Assembly (NCBI GenBank): GCA_017991315.1
Contig: JAGOQS010000002.1
Coordinates: forward strand, 496,001 to 560,000
Direction: 5' to 3'
DNA: 64,000 nucleotides
Source of the DNA: Ferrovibrio sp.
Lineage (GTDB): Bacteria > Pseudomonadota > Alphaproteobacteria > Ferrovibrionales > Ferrovibrionaceae
The stretch's first letter is position 1, and each line of letters starts with the position of its first letter. Below the pieces are notes generated by a model. It made no database searches and was not told the DNA's origin. It saw only the letters and a program-made list of their open reading frames with translations. Shown in pieces: positions 1-9,193 of the stretch. A program made the position numbers and the translations under genes.

Positions 1-435
1 CATTGCCGGGTAGTCTCGGTAAGGACCGGAGACGCCGTAGCCGCTGCCACTGGCGAAAACCAACTTTGGATTCTGTTTCCGCAAATCCTCGTAGCCGAGC
101 CCCAAGCGATTCATCACGCCCGGCGCGTAATTCTCCACCACCACATCGGCATTGCGCACCAGCTCCAGGAACAGTTCCTTGCCGCGCGCTGCCTTCAGGT
201 TCAGCGACACCGATTTCTTATTGGCGTTCAGCATGGCGAAAGGCACGCCGGCACCGCTGCGGGCATCGCGGCGGCGCAGGAATTCGCCCCCCGGCGGCTC
301 CACCTTGATCACCTCGGCCCCTGCCATCGCCATCAGGAAGGTGGCATAGGGACCATTGTAGATCTGCGTCAGGTCCAGCACCCGGATGCCGGCGAGCGGT
401 AGATCACTTTCGATTTCGGCGGCCTGCGCACTCAT
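1..435 (-). CDS. CaiB/BaiF-type CoA-transferase, 3' end missing
   Basis: The frame starts at ATG 435-433 and runs off the left edge, leaving 145 N-terminal residues of a family III CoA-transferase that normally has about 400. The opening residues LAGIRVLDLTQIYNGPYAT, then GAEVIKVEPPGGE and NANKKSVSLNLK, are the usual family III N-terminal fold, followed by VVENYAPGVMNRLGLGYEDL. The active-site Asp lies beyond the window. The family moves CoA between a donor acyl-CoA and a free acid. The start is 4 bp after the stop of the enoyl-CoA hydratase, so it is the third gene of an acyl-CoA dehydrogenase operon. I infer that it activates the acid that the other two enzymes degrade; the substrate cannot be read from the sequence. 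Confidence 0.85.
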   Translation of the reverse strand, partial: MSAQAAEIESDLPLAGIRVLDLTQIYNGPYATFLMAMAGAEVIKVEPPGGEFLRRRDARSGAGVPFAMLNANKKSVSLNLKAARGKELFLELVRNADVVVENYAPGVMNRLGLGYEDLRKQNPKLVFASGSGYGVSGPYRDYPAM

Positions 436-439
436 GGCA

Positions 440-1213
440 TCAGCGGCCCGTGAATTTCGGCTTGCGCTTCTCGGCGAAGGCAGCCTTGGCGATCTTGGTA
501 TCTTCCGAATGATGCAGGATGCGGTTGGTCAACTGCTCCATGCGCAGGCCGGTGGCGATATCCATATGGCGCGAGCGGATCGCCAGTTCCTTTGCCGCCT
601 GCAAAGCCAGCGGCGCGTTGGCGGCGATGCGGTCAGCATATTCCTTGGCGACATCGGGCAGTTCGGCCAGCGTCACCACCTTGTTGATCAGACCCCAGCG
701 CAAGGCGGTCTGTGCATCGATGCTATCGCCAGTGAGCAGCATTTCCATGGCAATGGCATAGGGCAACTGCTGCATGATGCGCTGCGTGCCGCCATTGGCG
801 GCAATGATGCCGCGCTTCACTTCCGCCAGGCTGAAGATGGCATTCTCGGAGGCGACGCGGATATCGGTGGCGAGCAGCAGGGTCATGCCACCGCCAACGC
901 AGACACCGTTCACCGCCGCAATTACCGGCTTCCAGATTTCCAGGCCCCGGTTGAGCAACTGGCCCTTCTGGGTCAGCCACAATTCCGCCAGCTCGGCCTC
1001 GCGGCCGACCCAGGATTTCAGGTCGGCACCGGCACAGAAAGCCTTGTCGCCGGCCCCGGTGATCACCGCCACATTGATCGCCGGATCGTCGCGCACCTGC
1101 ATCCAGCAGCGCGATAGGCCATCATAATGCTCGGCATCCAGCGCGTTGCGCCGCTCCGGCCGATTGATGGTGATGGTGGCAACGCCATCCTCGACAACGA
1201 AATCGATCGACAT
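440..1213 (-). CDS. enoyl-CoA hydratase/isomerase (crotonase family)
   Basis: This 257-residue protein has the normal crotonase length. The oxyanion-hole segments are present: CAGADLK (about 60-66) and the Gly triplet after VNGVCV (107-109). Both acids used by hydratases are kept: Glu131 in SLAEVKRG and Glu157 in AMEMLLTG. Hydration of a 2-enoyl-CoA is therefore more likely than a purely isomerase role. An SD-like GGAGGG lies 7 bases before ATG 1213 and is next to the stop of the upstream acyl-CoA dehydrogenase, which indicates co-transcription. In the operon it would follow dehydrogenation of the acyl-CoA. Chain length and branching of the substrate are unknown. Confidence 0.9.
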   Translation of the reverse strand: MSIDFVVEDGVATITINRPERRNALDAEHYDGLSRCWMQVRDDPAINVAVITGAGDKAFCAGADLKSWVGREAELAELWLTQKGQLLNRGLEIWKPVIAAVNGVCVGGGMTLLLATDIRVASENAIFSLAEVKRGIIAANGGTQRIMQQLPYAIAMEMLLTGDSIDAQTALRWGLINKVVTLAELPDVAKEYADRIAANAPLALQAAKELAIRSRHMDIATGLRMEQLTNRILHHSEDTKIAKAAFAEKRKPKFTGR

Positions 1214-1226
1214 GCCTTAACCCTCC

Positions 1227-2411
1227 TCAGGCGGCGCCAGACAGCAGCGCGCGCGCCACCACCATGCGCTGCACTTCCGACGGCCCCTCGCCGATGCGCT
1301 TGATGCGCAATTCGCGATACCAGCGTTCCAGCGGCAATTCCTTGGCGATGCCGAGCGCACCGAACATCTGTACGCAGCGGTCCACCACGCGCCAGGCGGT
1401 TTCGGTGGCCGTCACCTTGGCGATGGACGCTTCCAGCTTGATGTCGTGGCCAAGATCGGCCTGCCAGGCGGCCTGATAGACCAGCAGGCGGGCGGCGCGC
1501 AGTTCCATCTCGGAATCGGCGATCATCCACTGGATCGACTGGCGGTCGGCCAGCTTGGTGCGAAAGGTGGAACGCTGCTTGACCCAGGCGATAGCCAGTT
1601 CCAGCGCTTCCTGGGCAACACCGATGACGCCGGCGGCATAGGGCACGCGGGCATGCACCAGCCATTTCTGGCAGACGGCGAAACCCTCGCCTTCCTCGCC
1701 GAGGCGGTTCTCCACCGGAATCTCGACATCGTTGAAGTGAACCTCGAATGGTTCGTAGGAGCGGATCACCGGGATCGGCTTGACGCTGATGCCGGGCACA
1801 TGGCGGTCGACGATGAAGCAGGAAATGCCACCACGGTCGCCAGCCTCGCCGGTGCGGGCGAAAACCAGGCCCCATTCCGCCTTGTCGGCGGCGGTGATCC
1901 ACAGCTTGGTGCCATTCAGCACGTAGCTGTCGCCCTTGCGCACAGCACGGGTGGAAATCGAGCGCGCCGGGTCGGAACCGCCCGAGGCTTCCGAGATGGC
2001 GACAAAGCTTTTCTTGCCGGCCTTGATGCCGGCGACGCCGTAGCGTTCGATCTGCTGCGCATTGCCAAGCCAGATCACGCTGGGTGGATCGATGCCGAAA
2101 GCACCACAGGCCGGCACATAGGCGCCCATCTTGCAGCGCGCGGCTTCCTCGGCCACCAGCACCTGCGCCAGCAGCCCAAGGCCGCCGCCGCCATATTCAG
2201 AGGGCGACGCCAGGCACCACAGGCCAAGCGCCTGCGCCTTGGCCTGCAGCATGCTGAGGTCGGCGGCCGGCAGGGCGTGGCAGTCATGCGGCTGGCGGTC
2301 TTCGATGGGGCGCACTTCCTCACGCATGAAGCGCCGGACCGTATCGCGCAGCATCACCAGTTCATCCGGCAACTGCCAACTACCCAACGGCAAACCCAAC
2401 CCCTCGGCCAT
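1227..2411 (-). CDS. acyl-CoA dehydrogenase
   Basis: A 394-residue FAD-dependent acyl-CoA dehydrogenase of standard length. Visible are the FAD-site segment AISEASGGSDPA with the following LNGTKLWITAADKA, a middle beta domain, and the C-terminal helical domain with MFGALGIAKELPLERWYRE and GEGPSEVQRMV. The Glu in GEGPSEV is at the usual catalytic-base position. The frame is open to a TTG at 2426, but ATG 2411 has GGGAG 8 bases upstream and is preferred. It is the first gene of the ACAD, enoyl-CoA hydratase and CoA-transferase operon. A perfect 7-4-7 inverted repeat at 2520-2537 lies about 110 bp upstream. It should introduce the 2,3 double bond into an acyl-CoA; the substrate is not known. Confidence 0.9.
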   Translation of the reverse strand: MAEGLGLPLGSWQLPDELVMLRDTVRRFMREEVRPIEDRQPHDCHALPAADLSMLQAKAQALGLWCLASPSEYGGGGLGLLAQVLVAEEAARCKMGAYVPACGAFGIDPPSVIWLGNAQQIERYGVAGIKAGKKSFVAISEASGGSDPARSISTRAVRKGDSYVLNGTKLWITAADKAEWGLVFARTGEAGDRGGISCFIVDRHVPGISVKPIPVIRSYEPFEVHFNDVEIPVENRLGEEGEGFAVCQKWLVHARVPYAAGVIGVAQEALELAIAWVKQRSTFRTKLADRQSIQWMIADSEMELRAARLLVYQAAWQADLGHDIKLEASIAKVTATETAWRVVDRCVQMFGALGIAKELPLERWYRELRIKRIGEGPSEVQRMVVARALLSGAA

Positions 2412-2519
2412 GCGTGCAACTCCCAACGATTTTATGTCGCCCCGGCCAGCCCAGCGGGCCGCCGGTCATTTATGAACAAACATGCTCACCTAGCGAGATT
2501 ACGTTTTATATAAAGAACC

Positions 2520-2537
2520 ATCATATCGCAATATGAT
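2520..2537 (+). promoter_or_regulatory. IclR-type operator candidate O1
   Basis: ATCATAT-CGCA-ATATGAT is a perfect inverted repeat with 7-base arms and a 4-base spacer. It lies about 110 bp upstream of the acyl-CoA dehydrogenase start, in an AT-rich stretch between that operon and the divergent iclR-like gene. Three related 7-4-7 sequences occur at 2696-2713, 9238-9255 and 13347-13364. Assignment to the neighbouring IclR protein is inferred. Confidence 0.6.
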
Positions 2538-2695
2538 TTTCTGATTTTTCTGCTGACCTTTTTATCAACTCCCCACAAGATATGATTAAGTCTATGATAT
2601 TAAAAGGAATTACGTGAGTAAGGGCTGCTTGCAGAGCCGCCGACACCTAGTCATTCGAGCATGAGCCGGCTGGTTTCGCGAAATTATAACGCGGA

Positions 2696-2713
2696 ATCGT
2701 ATCGAATTATGAA
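2696..2713 (+). promoter_or_regulatory. IclR-type operator candidate O2, upstream of the regulator
   Basis: ATCGTAT-CGAA-TTATGAA matches operator candidate O1 in 14 of 18 positions. It lies about 80 bp before the regulator start and 8 bp upstream of a possible -35 box, TTGACT (2722-2727), which has TAGCAA (2745-2750) 17 bases further on. The position fits autoregulation. Confidence 0.5.
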
Positions 2714-2721
2714 CCAAACAT

Positions 2722-2750
2722 TTGACTCGGACACAAAATTGACCTAGCAA
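2722..2750 (+). promoter_or_regulatory. possible promoter of the iclR-like gene
   Basis: TTGACT at 2722-2727 and TAGCAA at 2745-2750 are separated by 17 bases. The -35 box is good and the -10 box is weak. The pair sits just downstream of operator candidate O2 and about 45 bp before the ATG. Confidence 0.35.
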
Positions 2751-2792
2751 GCCTGGGTAAGCCTGCATCACACCAGATCGACGAGTCGCCGA

Positions 2793-3557
2793 ATGAGCAC
2801 CACGCTGCGTAAAAGCCTGAGAATTCTCGAAGTGCTGGCCACTTCGGAAGCGCCGCGCGGCATTTCCGAGCTGTCGCGCGAGATCAAGATGAACAAGAGC
2901 GCGGTGCAGCGCATATTCCAGACCCTGGCCGATGAGGGCTATATCGAGAAGGCGCCCGGCACCAGCCGCTACAAGTCGACGCTGCGGCTGTGGGAGTTGG
3001 GAGCCAGCGTCATTGCCCAGAATGAAACGCGCCGCCTGATCCGGCCGATCCTGCGCTATGCCGCCAAGGTCTCCAGCCTCACCTGCTATTTCGCCTGGGC
3101 GGATTTCCCGGACATCATCTATCTCGACAAAGTGGAAGGCGAGAAAGGCCGGCCGAATTCCTCCGATCCCGGCCAGCGGTCGCCGATGTATGCCGCTGCC
3201 TCGGGCCGCGCCATCCTGGCCTTCCTGGAGGAAGAGAAGATCGCCAAGGCATTGAGCCTGATCGAGACACGCAGCGATGCCGGCGACTACGCCAACCTCG
3301 CTGCCGAATGCGCCATGATCCGCGAGCGGCATTATGCCACCTCGGAACGCGGCTCCACCTCGCGCATCAGCAGCGTGGCCGCGCCTGTCTGGGGTGCGGG
3401 GCCGCTGCCGGTCGGCTCCATCGTGCTGACCAGCGATGCCGCCACTCTGCCGCGTGAGGATTTCGACCGCGTCGGCCTGCTCGCGGTGTCGATCGCTGAA
3501 CAGGCCAGCCGCGTGCTGGGCGGCGGCTTCCCCGCCTCCGCCTCCGAGGCGCCCTAA
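2793..3557 (+). CDS. IclR-family transcriptional regulator
   Basis: A 254-residue protein of typical IclR length. The N-terminal winged helix runs from about residue 5 to 70 (SLRILEVLATSEAPRGISEL, then KSAVQRIFQTLADEGYIEK). The C-terminal effector domain holds the family pattern MYAAASGRAILAFL and a terminal segment with SIAEQASRVLGG. It is transcribed away from the acyl-CoA dehydrogenase operon and towards the aldehyde dehydrogenase operon, whose last gene ends 20 bp beyond its stop. Four similar palindromes (upstream of itself and of three neighbouring catabolic operons) make it the best candidate for the local regulator. The effector is unknown, and whether it activates or represses cannot be decided from sequence. 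Confidence 0.92.
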   Translation: MSTTLRKSLRILEVLATSEAPRGISELSREIKMNKSAVQRIFQTLADEGYIEKAPGTSRYKSTLRLWELGASVIAQNETRRLIRPILRYAAKVSSLTCYFAWADFPDIIYLDKVEGEKGRPNSSDPGQRSPMYAAASGRAILAFLEEEKIAKALSLIETRSDAGDYANLAAECAMIRERHYATSERGSTSRISSVAAPVWGAGPLPVGSIVLTSDAATLPREDFDRVGLLAVSIAEQASRVLGGGFPASASEAP

Positions 3558-3576
3558 CGTCTCAGCTTGCTGCCCG

Positions 3577-5010
3577 TCAGCTTGCCGCCAGCGTGACGAA
3601 TTTGGCGTTGAGATAGGCTTCCATCGCCTCGATGCCGCCTTCCGAGCCGTAGCCGGAATCCTTCACGCCGCCAAACGGCGCTTCCGGGAGGGCTAGGCCA
3701 TGATGGTTCACCGACACCATGCCGCTTTCAAAGCCGGCGGAGAGCGTGGCGATGGTGTTGCTGGAGCGGGTATAGGCATAGGCCGCCAAACCATAGGGCA
3801 GCCGGTTGGCTTCAACCAGCGCCGCATCGAGATCACGAAACGGCAGGATCGGCACCACGGGACCGAACGGTTCCTCATTCATGATGCGGGCATCCAGCGG
3901 CACTTCGGTCATCACCGTCGGCTCGAAGAAGTTGCCCTTGTTGCCGATGCGCTTGCCGCCGGCCTGGATCTTGGCGCCCTTGGACACGGCATCGCTGACG
4001 AACATCTCCATCGCCTGCACGCGGCGGTCATTGGCCAGCGGCCCCATCTGGGTATCCTTGTCCATGCCATCGCCGACCTTGAGGCCCTTGGCGACCTTCA
4101 CAAAGCCATCGACGAAACGCTCATAGGCGCTTTCATGCACCAGGAAGCGCGTTGGCGAGGTGCAGACCTGGCCGGCATTGCGGAATTTCGCCGCCGAGAG
4201 CAAGGCCACAGCACGGTCGATATCGGCATCCTCGCAGACGATGGCGGGCGAATGGCCGCCCAGCTCCATGGTGATGCGCTTCATATGCGCACCTGCCAGC
4301 ATCGAGAGGTGCTTGCCCACCGGGGTCGAGCCGGTGAAGGTGATCTTGCGGATCACCGGATGCGGAATGAGATATTCCGAGATTTCGGACGGCACGCCGT
4401 AGACAAGCTGCACCACGCCTTCCGGTACGCCGGCATCCAGGTAAGCCTGTACCAGGGCGGCGCAGGCAGCCGGTGTTTCCTCAGGTCCCTTGAGGATGAT
4501 CGAGCAGCCGGCGGCAAGTGCTGCCGAGACCTTGCGGACGGCCTGGTTGATCGGGAAGTTCCAGGGCGTAAAGGCGGCGACCGGACCCACCGGCTCCTTG
4601 ATCACCAGCTGCTGCACGTCCTGCACCCGCGCCGGGATGACGCGGCCATAGGTACGGCGGGCTTCCTCGGCAAACCAGTCGACGATATCGCCGGCGGCAT
4701 TGGCCTCCATGCGAGCTTCGGCCAGCGGCTTGCCCTGCTCCAGGGTCATGTTCTGGGCGATGGCTTCCGCCCGCGCGCGCAGCAGATCGGCTGCCTTGCG
4801 CAGGATCTTGTAGCGCTCGAAACCACTGACCTTCTTCCATACCCGGAAACCAGCCTCAGCGGCGGCCAGCGCGCGGTCGAGATCGGCCTTCTCGGCTTTC
4901 GCCACATTGCCGATGGCCTCGCCTGTCGCCGGGTTCAACACCGCGATGGTGGCGCCGGCAGCACCGCCGACCCACTGGCCGGCAATCTGCAACTGGATAT
5001 CCGTGTACAT
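3577..5010 (-). CDS. NAD(P)-dependent aldehyde dehydrogenase (succinate-semialdehyde dehydrogenase-like)
   Basis: A 477-residue aldehyde dehydrogenase of standard size. The cofactor-fold residues [10 protein letters not shown] (about 147-156) and [11 protein letters not shown] (225-235), general-base Glu249 (MELGGHSP) and nucleophile Cys283 ([11 protein letters not shown]) are all present. The [11 protein letters not shown] form and overall length resemble the succinate/glutarate-semialdehyde group, but specificity is not settled by this. It is the last gene of the aapJ-aapQ-aapM-SDR-ALDH operon, 18 bp after the SDR. Because a thiamine-diphosphate decarboxylase-like enzyme lies in the next operon, I infer that it oxidises the aldehyde made from a 2-oxo acid. 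Confidence 0.9.
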   Translation of the reverse strand: MYTDIQLQIAGQWVGGAAGATIAVLNPATGEAIGNVAKAEKADLDRALAAAEAGFRVWKKVSGFERYKILRKAADLLRARAEAIAQNMTLEQGKPLAEARMEANAAGDIVDWFAEEARRTYGRVIPARVQDVQQLVIKEPVGPVAAFTPWNFPINQAVRKVSAALAAGCSIILKGPEETPAACAALVQAYLDAGVPEGVVQLVYGVPSEISEYLIPHPVIRKITFTGSTPVGKHLSMLAGAHMKRITMELGGHSPAIVCEDADIDRAVALLSAAKFRNAGQVCTSPTRFLVHESAYERFVDGFVKVAKGLKVGDGMDKDTQMGPLANDRRVQAMEMFVSDAVSKGAKIQAGGKRIGNKGNFFEPTVMTEVPLDARIMNEEPFGPVVPILPFRDLDAALVEANRLPYGLAAYAYTRSSNTIATLSAGFESGMVSVNHHGLALPEAPFGGVKDSGYGSEGGIEAMEAYLNAKFVTLAAS

Positions 5011-5028
5011 GCTGCCGCCCTATCCCTG

Positions 5029-5778
5029 TTAGCGCACGCCGCGCGCCGAACCGCCATCCACCAGGATGCTCTGGCCAGTGACGCCACCAGCCGCATCGGA
5101 AATCAGGAAAGCCACGGTCTCGGCGATCTCGCTGAGCTTCACCGCGCGGCCCAGCGGCAACGCCTGCAAGGCGGCTTCCGGCACCGGCCAATTCTCCACC
5201 AGGCCCGGCAGCAGGCAGTTCATGCGGATGCCGGCGCGGCCATAGCGGTCGGCATAGAGCTTGGCGAAGGCATGCAGGCCGAGGCGCAGCACGCTGGTTG
5301 GATACGTCGCCTTCGGCTCCACCGCGATCTTGGAGGAAACCGCCACGATGGCGCCGCCGCCCTGGCGCATCATGATCGGCGTCACCAGACGGGCCAGGCG
5401 GATCACGTTCATCACATACATATCGAGTGCCGCGTACCAGTCGGCATCATCGATATCCAGCAGATGGCCAGGCGAGTCCGGGCCATAGGACGGGCCGACC
5501 TTCACATCGGTGAGGCCGGGGCCATGGCCGGTATTGGCCACCACGGCATCGATGCGGCCGGTCTTTTCCATCGCCAAGTCAACCAGGGCCGCAAGATCCG
5601 CCGTATCCGTCACAGAGCCGCGCCTGGCGAAGCCGCCCAGCTCGGCGGCCAGGGTCTCGCAATCCTGGGACGTGGACATCAGCACCACGCGCCAGCCCTT
5701 GGAGGCCAGCATGCGGCTGCAGGCGCCGCCGATGCCACGGCTGGCGGCGGTGATGATGACGGTCTTCTGCTCTGACAT
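5029..5778 (-). CDS. short-chain dehydrogenase/reductase with altered active site
   Basis: A 249-residue SDR with the nucleotide-binding motif TAASRGIG and the C-terminal ending GGVTGQSILVDGG. The usual NNAG is replaced by ANTG, and the catalytic YxxxK reads YPTSV: Tyr is kept but Lys is Val, with Arg two residues later (YPTSVLR). The upstream Ser is present in VAVSSKIA. Either another residue replaces the Lys or the protein uses different chemistry. It lies between the second transporter permease and the aldehyde dehydrogenase, in the same operon. Fold assignment is secure; the reaction is not. Confidence 0.85.
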   Translation of the reverse strand: MSEQKTVIITAASRGIGGACSRMLASKGWRVVLMSTSQDCETLAAELGGFARRGSVTDTADLAALVDLAMEKTGRIDAVVANTGHGPGLTDVKVGPSYGPDSPGHLLDIDDADWYAALDMYVMNVIRLARLVTPIMMRQGGGAIVAVSSKIAVEPKATYPTSVLRLGLHAFAKLYADRYGRAGIRMNCLLPGLVENWPVPEAALQALPLGRAVKLSEIAETVAFLISDAAGGVTGQSILVDGGSARGVR

Positions 5779-5809
5779 GGCGGCCTCTCCCTTGGACGTG
5801 AATTCAATG

Positions 5810-6871
5810 CTAGTGCGCGGCGTAGCCCACGCGCATCTTCCGCTCCAGGTAAGCGCCGTAGCGCGAGAGCGTGAAGGACAGGGTGAAATAGATCAGCGAC
5901 ACGAAGATGTAGACCTCGATGTAGTATTCCTGCCACTTGCCGGTCTGGAACGCGGCATTGCCGGAGGCGGTCAGTTCGAACATGCCGACAATGATCAGCA
6001 CCGAGGTTTCCTTCAGCGTGATCACCATGTGGTTGATGGTGGCGGGCAAGGCGGTGCGCAAAGCCTGCGGCAGCACGATGAGAAAGCGGCAATGCCAGTA
6101 GCCCAAACCGAGTGCTGCGGCGCCATCATACTGGCCGGGCGACACCGCCTGCATGCCGCCGGTGACGATCATGGCGTAGTAGCAGGCGAAGAACACCGAG
6201 AAGCCGGCGATGACGCGATAAAGCGTATCGGGATTGAGCCAGCCCGGCAGGATGAAGGGCGCGAACAAGGCGGCGCAGAACACCACGGTGAGAATCGGGA
6301 TCGAGCGCACGAAATCGATCAGCAGGGTGATGACATGGCGGATCGCCGGCAGATCGGATTGCCGCGCCAGGGCGAACAGGATGCCCAGCGGCACGCCGAT
6401 GATCACGGTGGCGAGATAGACATAGAGCGTCAGCGCCAGGCCGCCCCATTTATCGGTGGTGACTGGCGCAAGGCCGAGCAGGCCGCCGCGCATCAGCAGT
6501 ATGAACACCACCGCGCCGCTGAGCCAGATCAGCATCAGGCGCCGCGCCGTCCAGGAAAACGGCATGCAGCTCAGCGCCACCACGCCGAGCGCCACGGCGC
6601 AGGCCAGCGCCGAGCGCCAATGTTCCTCATAGGGATAGAGGCCGAACAGGATCAGGCGGTAGCGCGCCTTGATCACCGCCCAGCAGGCGCCGGTGACAGT
6701 GCCGCAATCGCCTTCCCGCAGCTCAGTCCACATGCTGTTGACGAAAGCCCAGCGCACCACGTAGATCAGCGCCAGCACGATCAGGGCGGAAAACAGCAGG
6801 GTGAGCAGGGTGTTGCCCGGTGTGCCGAAAAGCTGCTTGCGCCAGGAAGGCAGGGCGGCGGGATTTTTCAT
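5810..6871 (-). CDS. aapM: amino-acid ABC transporter permease, AapM-like
   Basis: A 353-residue inner-membrane permease with several hydrophobic segments. The longer first half is typical of the AapM branch of the polar amino-acid (HAAT) permeases. The conserved stretch DFVRSIPILTVVF and the cytoplasmic EAA-type loop (GGMQAVSPGQYDGAAALGLG, followed by LPQAL) contact the ATPase. The frame is open to 6916, but that start would overlap the upstream permease by 40 bases; ATG 6871 begins 4 bp after its stop and is preferred. The matching ATPase gene is not here but about 4.4 kb upstream in another operon (11306-12085). The solute cannot be named from sequence. Confidence 0.88.
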   Translation of the reverse strand: MKNPAALPSWRKQLFGTPGNTLLTLLFSALIVLALIYVVRWAFVNSMWTELREGDCGTVTGACWAVIKARYRLILFGLYPYEEHWRSALACAVALGVVALSCMPFSWTARRLMLIWLSGAVVFILLMRGGLLGLAPVTTDKWGGLALTLYVYLATVIIGVPLGILFALARQSDLPAIRHVITLLIDFVRSIPILTVVFCAALFAPFILPGWLNPDTLYRVIAGFSVFFACYYAMIVTGGMQAVSPGQYDGAAALGLGYWHCRFLIVLPQALRTALPATINHMVITLKETSVLIIVGMFELTASGNAAFQTGKWQEYYIEVYIFVSLIYFTLSFTLSRYGAYLERKMRVGYAAH

Positions 6872-6875
6872 GCTG

Positions 6876-8102
6876 TCACCGCACCGGCTTGGGCTGGCCG
6901 CGCAGCAGGGCGCCAAGCCGGCGGAACAGGGATGGCCTGGCCTGCGTCGAGCGGTTGCCCTTCAGCGCAAAACGCTGGTTGAGATACTGCACCCCTTGAG
7001 CGATGACATAGTTGATCGCCAGGTAGCCGGCCATCATCAGCACCAGCAGTTCGATGGTCTGGCCGGCATGATTGATGCTGGTGGAGATCACCGAGAAGAG
7101 ATCGGCATAGCCGATGGCGGCGCCAAGCGACGTCACCTTCATGGTGATGAGATACTGGTTGCCGAGCGGCGGCAGTGCGCTGCGCATCGCCAGCGGCAGA
7201 CGGATACTCCAGTGGATGGTCGATTCCTTGAGGCCAAGCGCACGGCCGGCCTCGATCTGGCCCTTGTCCACCGCCAGCAGGCCACCACGCACGATCTCGG
7301 CGATATAGGCGCTGGCATAGATGGTGATAGCCATGTAGAGCGCCAGGAATTCCACCGGCATGCGGTGGCCGCCACGGAAGCCGAAGCCCTGCAGGGCCGG
7401 GAATTGCAGCGACAGCGGATTGCCCTGCCACAGGCCATAGGCGAGCAAAGCCACCGGGATCGCCAGCAGCACCTGCGGCATCCGGCGCTTCAACGCTACC
7501 ACGACGGCGGCCAATGAAAGCAGCAGCAGTCCGAGCAGGTAATACCCCTGCCCCGGCTCAATCTGCAGGGACGGAAAATAGAAACCGCGGTTACTGACGA
7601 AGAAACTGTTGAGAATAGAGAAAGCCTGCCGCTCGGCGGGCGCATGCTTGCAGACCTCGTACCAGAAATAGATCTGCATGATTACCGGCACGTTGCGGAG
7701 CAGGTCCACATAGGCCGTGGTGACGGTACGCACCATGAGATTGTCGGAAAGCCGGAGCAGGCCGATGCCGCAGCCGATCACCGTGGCGGTAATGATGCAG
7801 AGCATGCCCAGCACCAGGGTATTCGCCACCCCCATCAGGATGGTCCACCAATAGGGATCGGTCAGACCCTGATCCAGCATGGAAACGGAGAGTTTCCAGC
7901 CGGTGGCCCGCCAGAGGAAGTCCCAACCATAGGCCATCCCCTGGCGCACCAGGTTCGCGTAAACATTGGCGAGCGAACTCGCGACCACAACCAGCACGGC
8001 GCCGAGGAACAAGCCCTGCAGCAGATAGCGCCGAAGCTGCCGATTAAACCAAAGGCTGCGCACCATAATCCAGATCGAACCACCTGCACTTACAGTGCGC
8101 AT
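6876..8102 (-). CDS. aapQ: amino-acid ABC transporter permease, AapQ-like
   Basis: A 408-residue permease. The N-terminal membrane segment is followed by a long insertion rich in aromatic residues, then the conserved core with DLLRNVPVIMQIYFWYEV and the EAA loop (EIVRGGLLAVDKGQIEAG, then LGLKESTIHWSIRLPLAMR). Length and arrangement match AapQ, the partner of AapM in the general L-amino-acid uptake system. It starts 10 bp after the binding-protein gene and ends 4 bp before the aapM-like gene. The extracellular loop with MPVEFLALYMAIT precedes the EAA loop, as in the family. Confidence 0.88.
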   Translation of the reverse strand: MRTVSAGGSIWIMVRSLWFNRQLRRYLLQGLFLGAVLVVVASSLANVYANLVRQGMAYGWDFLWRATGWKLSVSMLDQGLTDPYWWTILMGVANTLVLGMLCIITATVIGCGIGLLRLSDNLMVRTVTTAYVDLLRNVPVIMQIYFWYEVCKHAPAERQAFSILNSFFVSNRGFYFPSLQIEPGQGYYLLGLLLLSLAAVVVALKRRMPQVLLAIPVALLAYGLWQGNPLSLQFPALQGFGFRGGHRMPVEFLALYMAITIYASAYIAEIVRGGLLAVDKGQIEAGRALGLKESTIHWSIRLPLAMRSALPPLGNQYLITMKVTSLGAAIGYADLFSVISTSINHAGQTIELLVLMMAGYLAINYVIAQGVQYLNQRFALKGNRSTQARPSLFRRLGALLRGQPKPVR

Positions 8103-8112
8103 CCTTCAAGCC

Positions 8113-9141
8113 TCAGTCGAAAACCGGCGCGTACAATACGCCGCCATCTTTCCACAGCTTGGTCAAGCCCCGGGTGAGCTTGTAGGGCGACTGGCTGCCC
8201 AGATTGCGCTCGAAGATTTCGTTGTAGTTGCCGATATGCTTGATCACGTCATAGGCCCAGGTGTCGCGCAGACCGATGCCCTTGCCCAGGCCTGGCAGTT
8301 TGCCCAGCAGGCGGGCGACGCGCGGATCGGTGTCGTCCTTCATCTTCTCGATATTGGCGCTGGTGATGCCCAGTTCCTCGGCTTCGATCAGCGCCGCGAT
8401 CACCCAGTTGACCAGGATCAGGAACTTCTCGTCGCCCTGGCGCACCACGGCCGAAACCGGCTCGTTGGTCAGCACTTCCGGCAGCACCACATGCGGCGTC
8501 GCATCGTTGGCACGGCGGGCACCGAACACCGCCAGGGTCGGGCCCCAGCCCGCGATGGTGTCGCAGCGGCCGGCGATATAGGCGGCGCGGGCATCCTCGG
8601 TCTTCTCGAACGGCAGCATCTTGAACTGCAGGCCCTTCGAGGTCAGGTAGTCGGCGGTCAGACGCTCGGTGGTCGTGCCGGCAGGCACGCAGATGGTGGC
8701 GCCGTTGAGCTGCGTCGCGGTGGTGACGTTGGCGCTCTTCTTGATCATGAACTGGGTGCCGCCGAAGAAATACGGCAGCGTGAACTGGAAGCCGAGCGAG
8801 GAATTACGCTGCAGGGTCCAGCTCGTGTGGTTCACCACGATATCGACATTGCCCGACTGCAGGGCCGGGAAGCGCTGCGGCCAGCTCAGCGGCACGAAAT
8901 TGGCCTTGTCCGGCGAGCCAAGGATGGCGGTGGCGACGGCGCGGCACATATCGGAATCGAAGCCGTGCCAGCGGCCCTTGTCATCGAGTTCGAAGAAGCC
9001 CGGCGAGCCGCCGGAGATGGTGCTGCACTGGAGCGCACCGCGCTGCTTGATGGCATCGAGCGTCGCGCCCTGGGCCATGGCTTGCTGGGAGGCGGTGCCG
9101 AAGAGCAGCAACCCGCAAATCAAAGCGATATTGAATTTCAT
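8113..9141 (-). CDS. aapJ: amino-acid ABC transporter substrate-binding protein, AapJ-like
   Basis: A 342-residue periplasmic binding protein. The signal peptide covers residues 1-23, with a hydrophobic core IALICGLLLFGTA and likely cleavage after AMA. The mature part has family 3 features: TLDAIKQRGALQC, then GFDSDMCRAVATAILG, and the second-lobe segment ATICVPAGTTTE. Length and the C-terminal WAYDVIKHIGNYNEIFERNL match AapJ rather than smaller binding proteins. A strong SD (GGAGGGGG) lies 6-7 bases before the ATG. It is the first gene of a five-gene operon (aapJ-aapQ-aapM-SDR-ALDH). An IclR-type operator candidate and a TTGACC -35 box lie 75-115 bp upstream. Confidence 0.9.
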   Translation of the reverse strand: MKFNIALICGLLLFGTASQQAMAQGATLDAIKQRGALQCSTISGGSPGFFELDDKGRWHGFDSDMCRAVATAILGSPDKANFVPLSWPQRFPALQSGNVDIVVNHTSWTLQRNSSLGFQFTLPYFFGGTQFMIKKSANVTTATQLNGATICVPAGTTTERLTADYLTSKGLQFKMLPFEKTEDARAAYIAGRCDTIAGWGPTLAVFGARRANDATPHVVLPEVLTNEPVSAVVRQGDEKFLILVNWVIAALIEAEELGITSANIEKMKDDTDPRVARLLGKLPGLGKGIGLRDTWAYDVIKHIGNYNEIFERNLGSQSPYKLTRGLTKLWKDGGVLYAPVFD

Positions 9142-9193
9142 ACCGTACCCCCTCCGTTGCTTGTGTTTGCTGGCAGCTTGAGTGCCTGATTAC

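Noticed and set aside
3700..5775. Open frame of 691 codons on the plus strand
   Set aside because: It is antisense to the aldehyde dehydrogenase and SDR genes, both of which have clear motifs; the antisense product resembles nothing.
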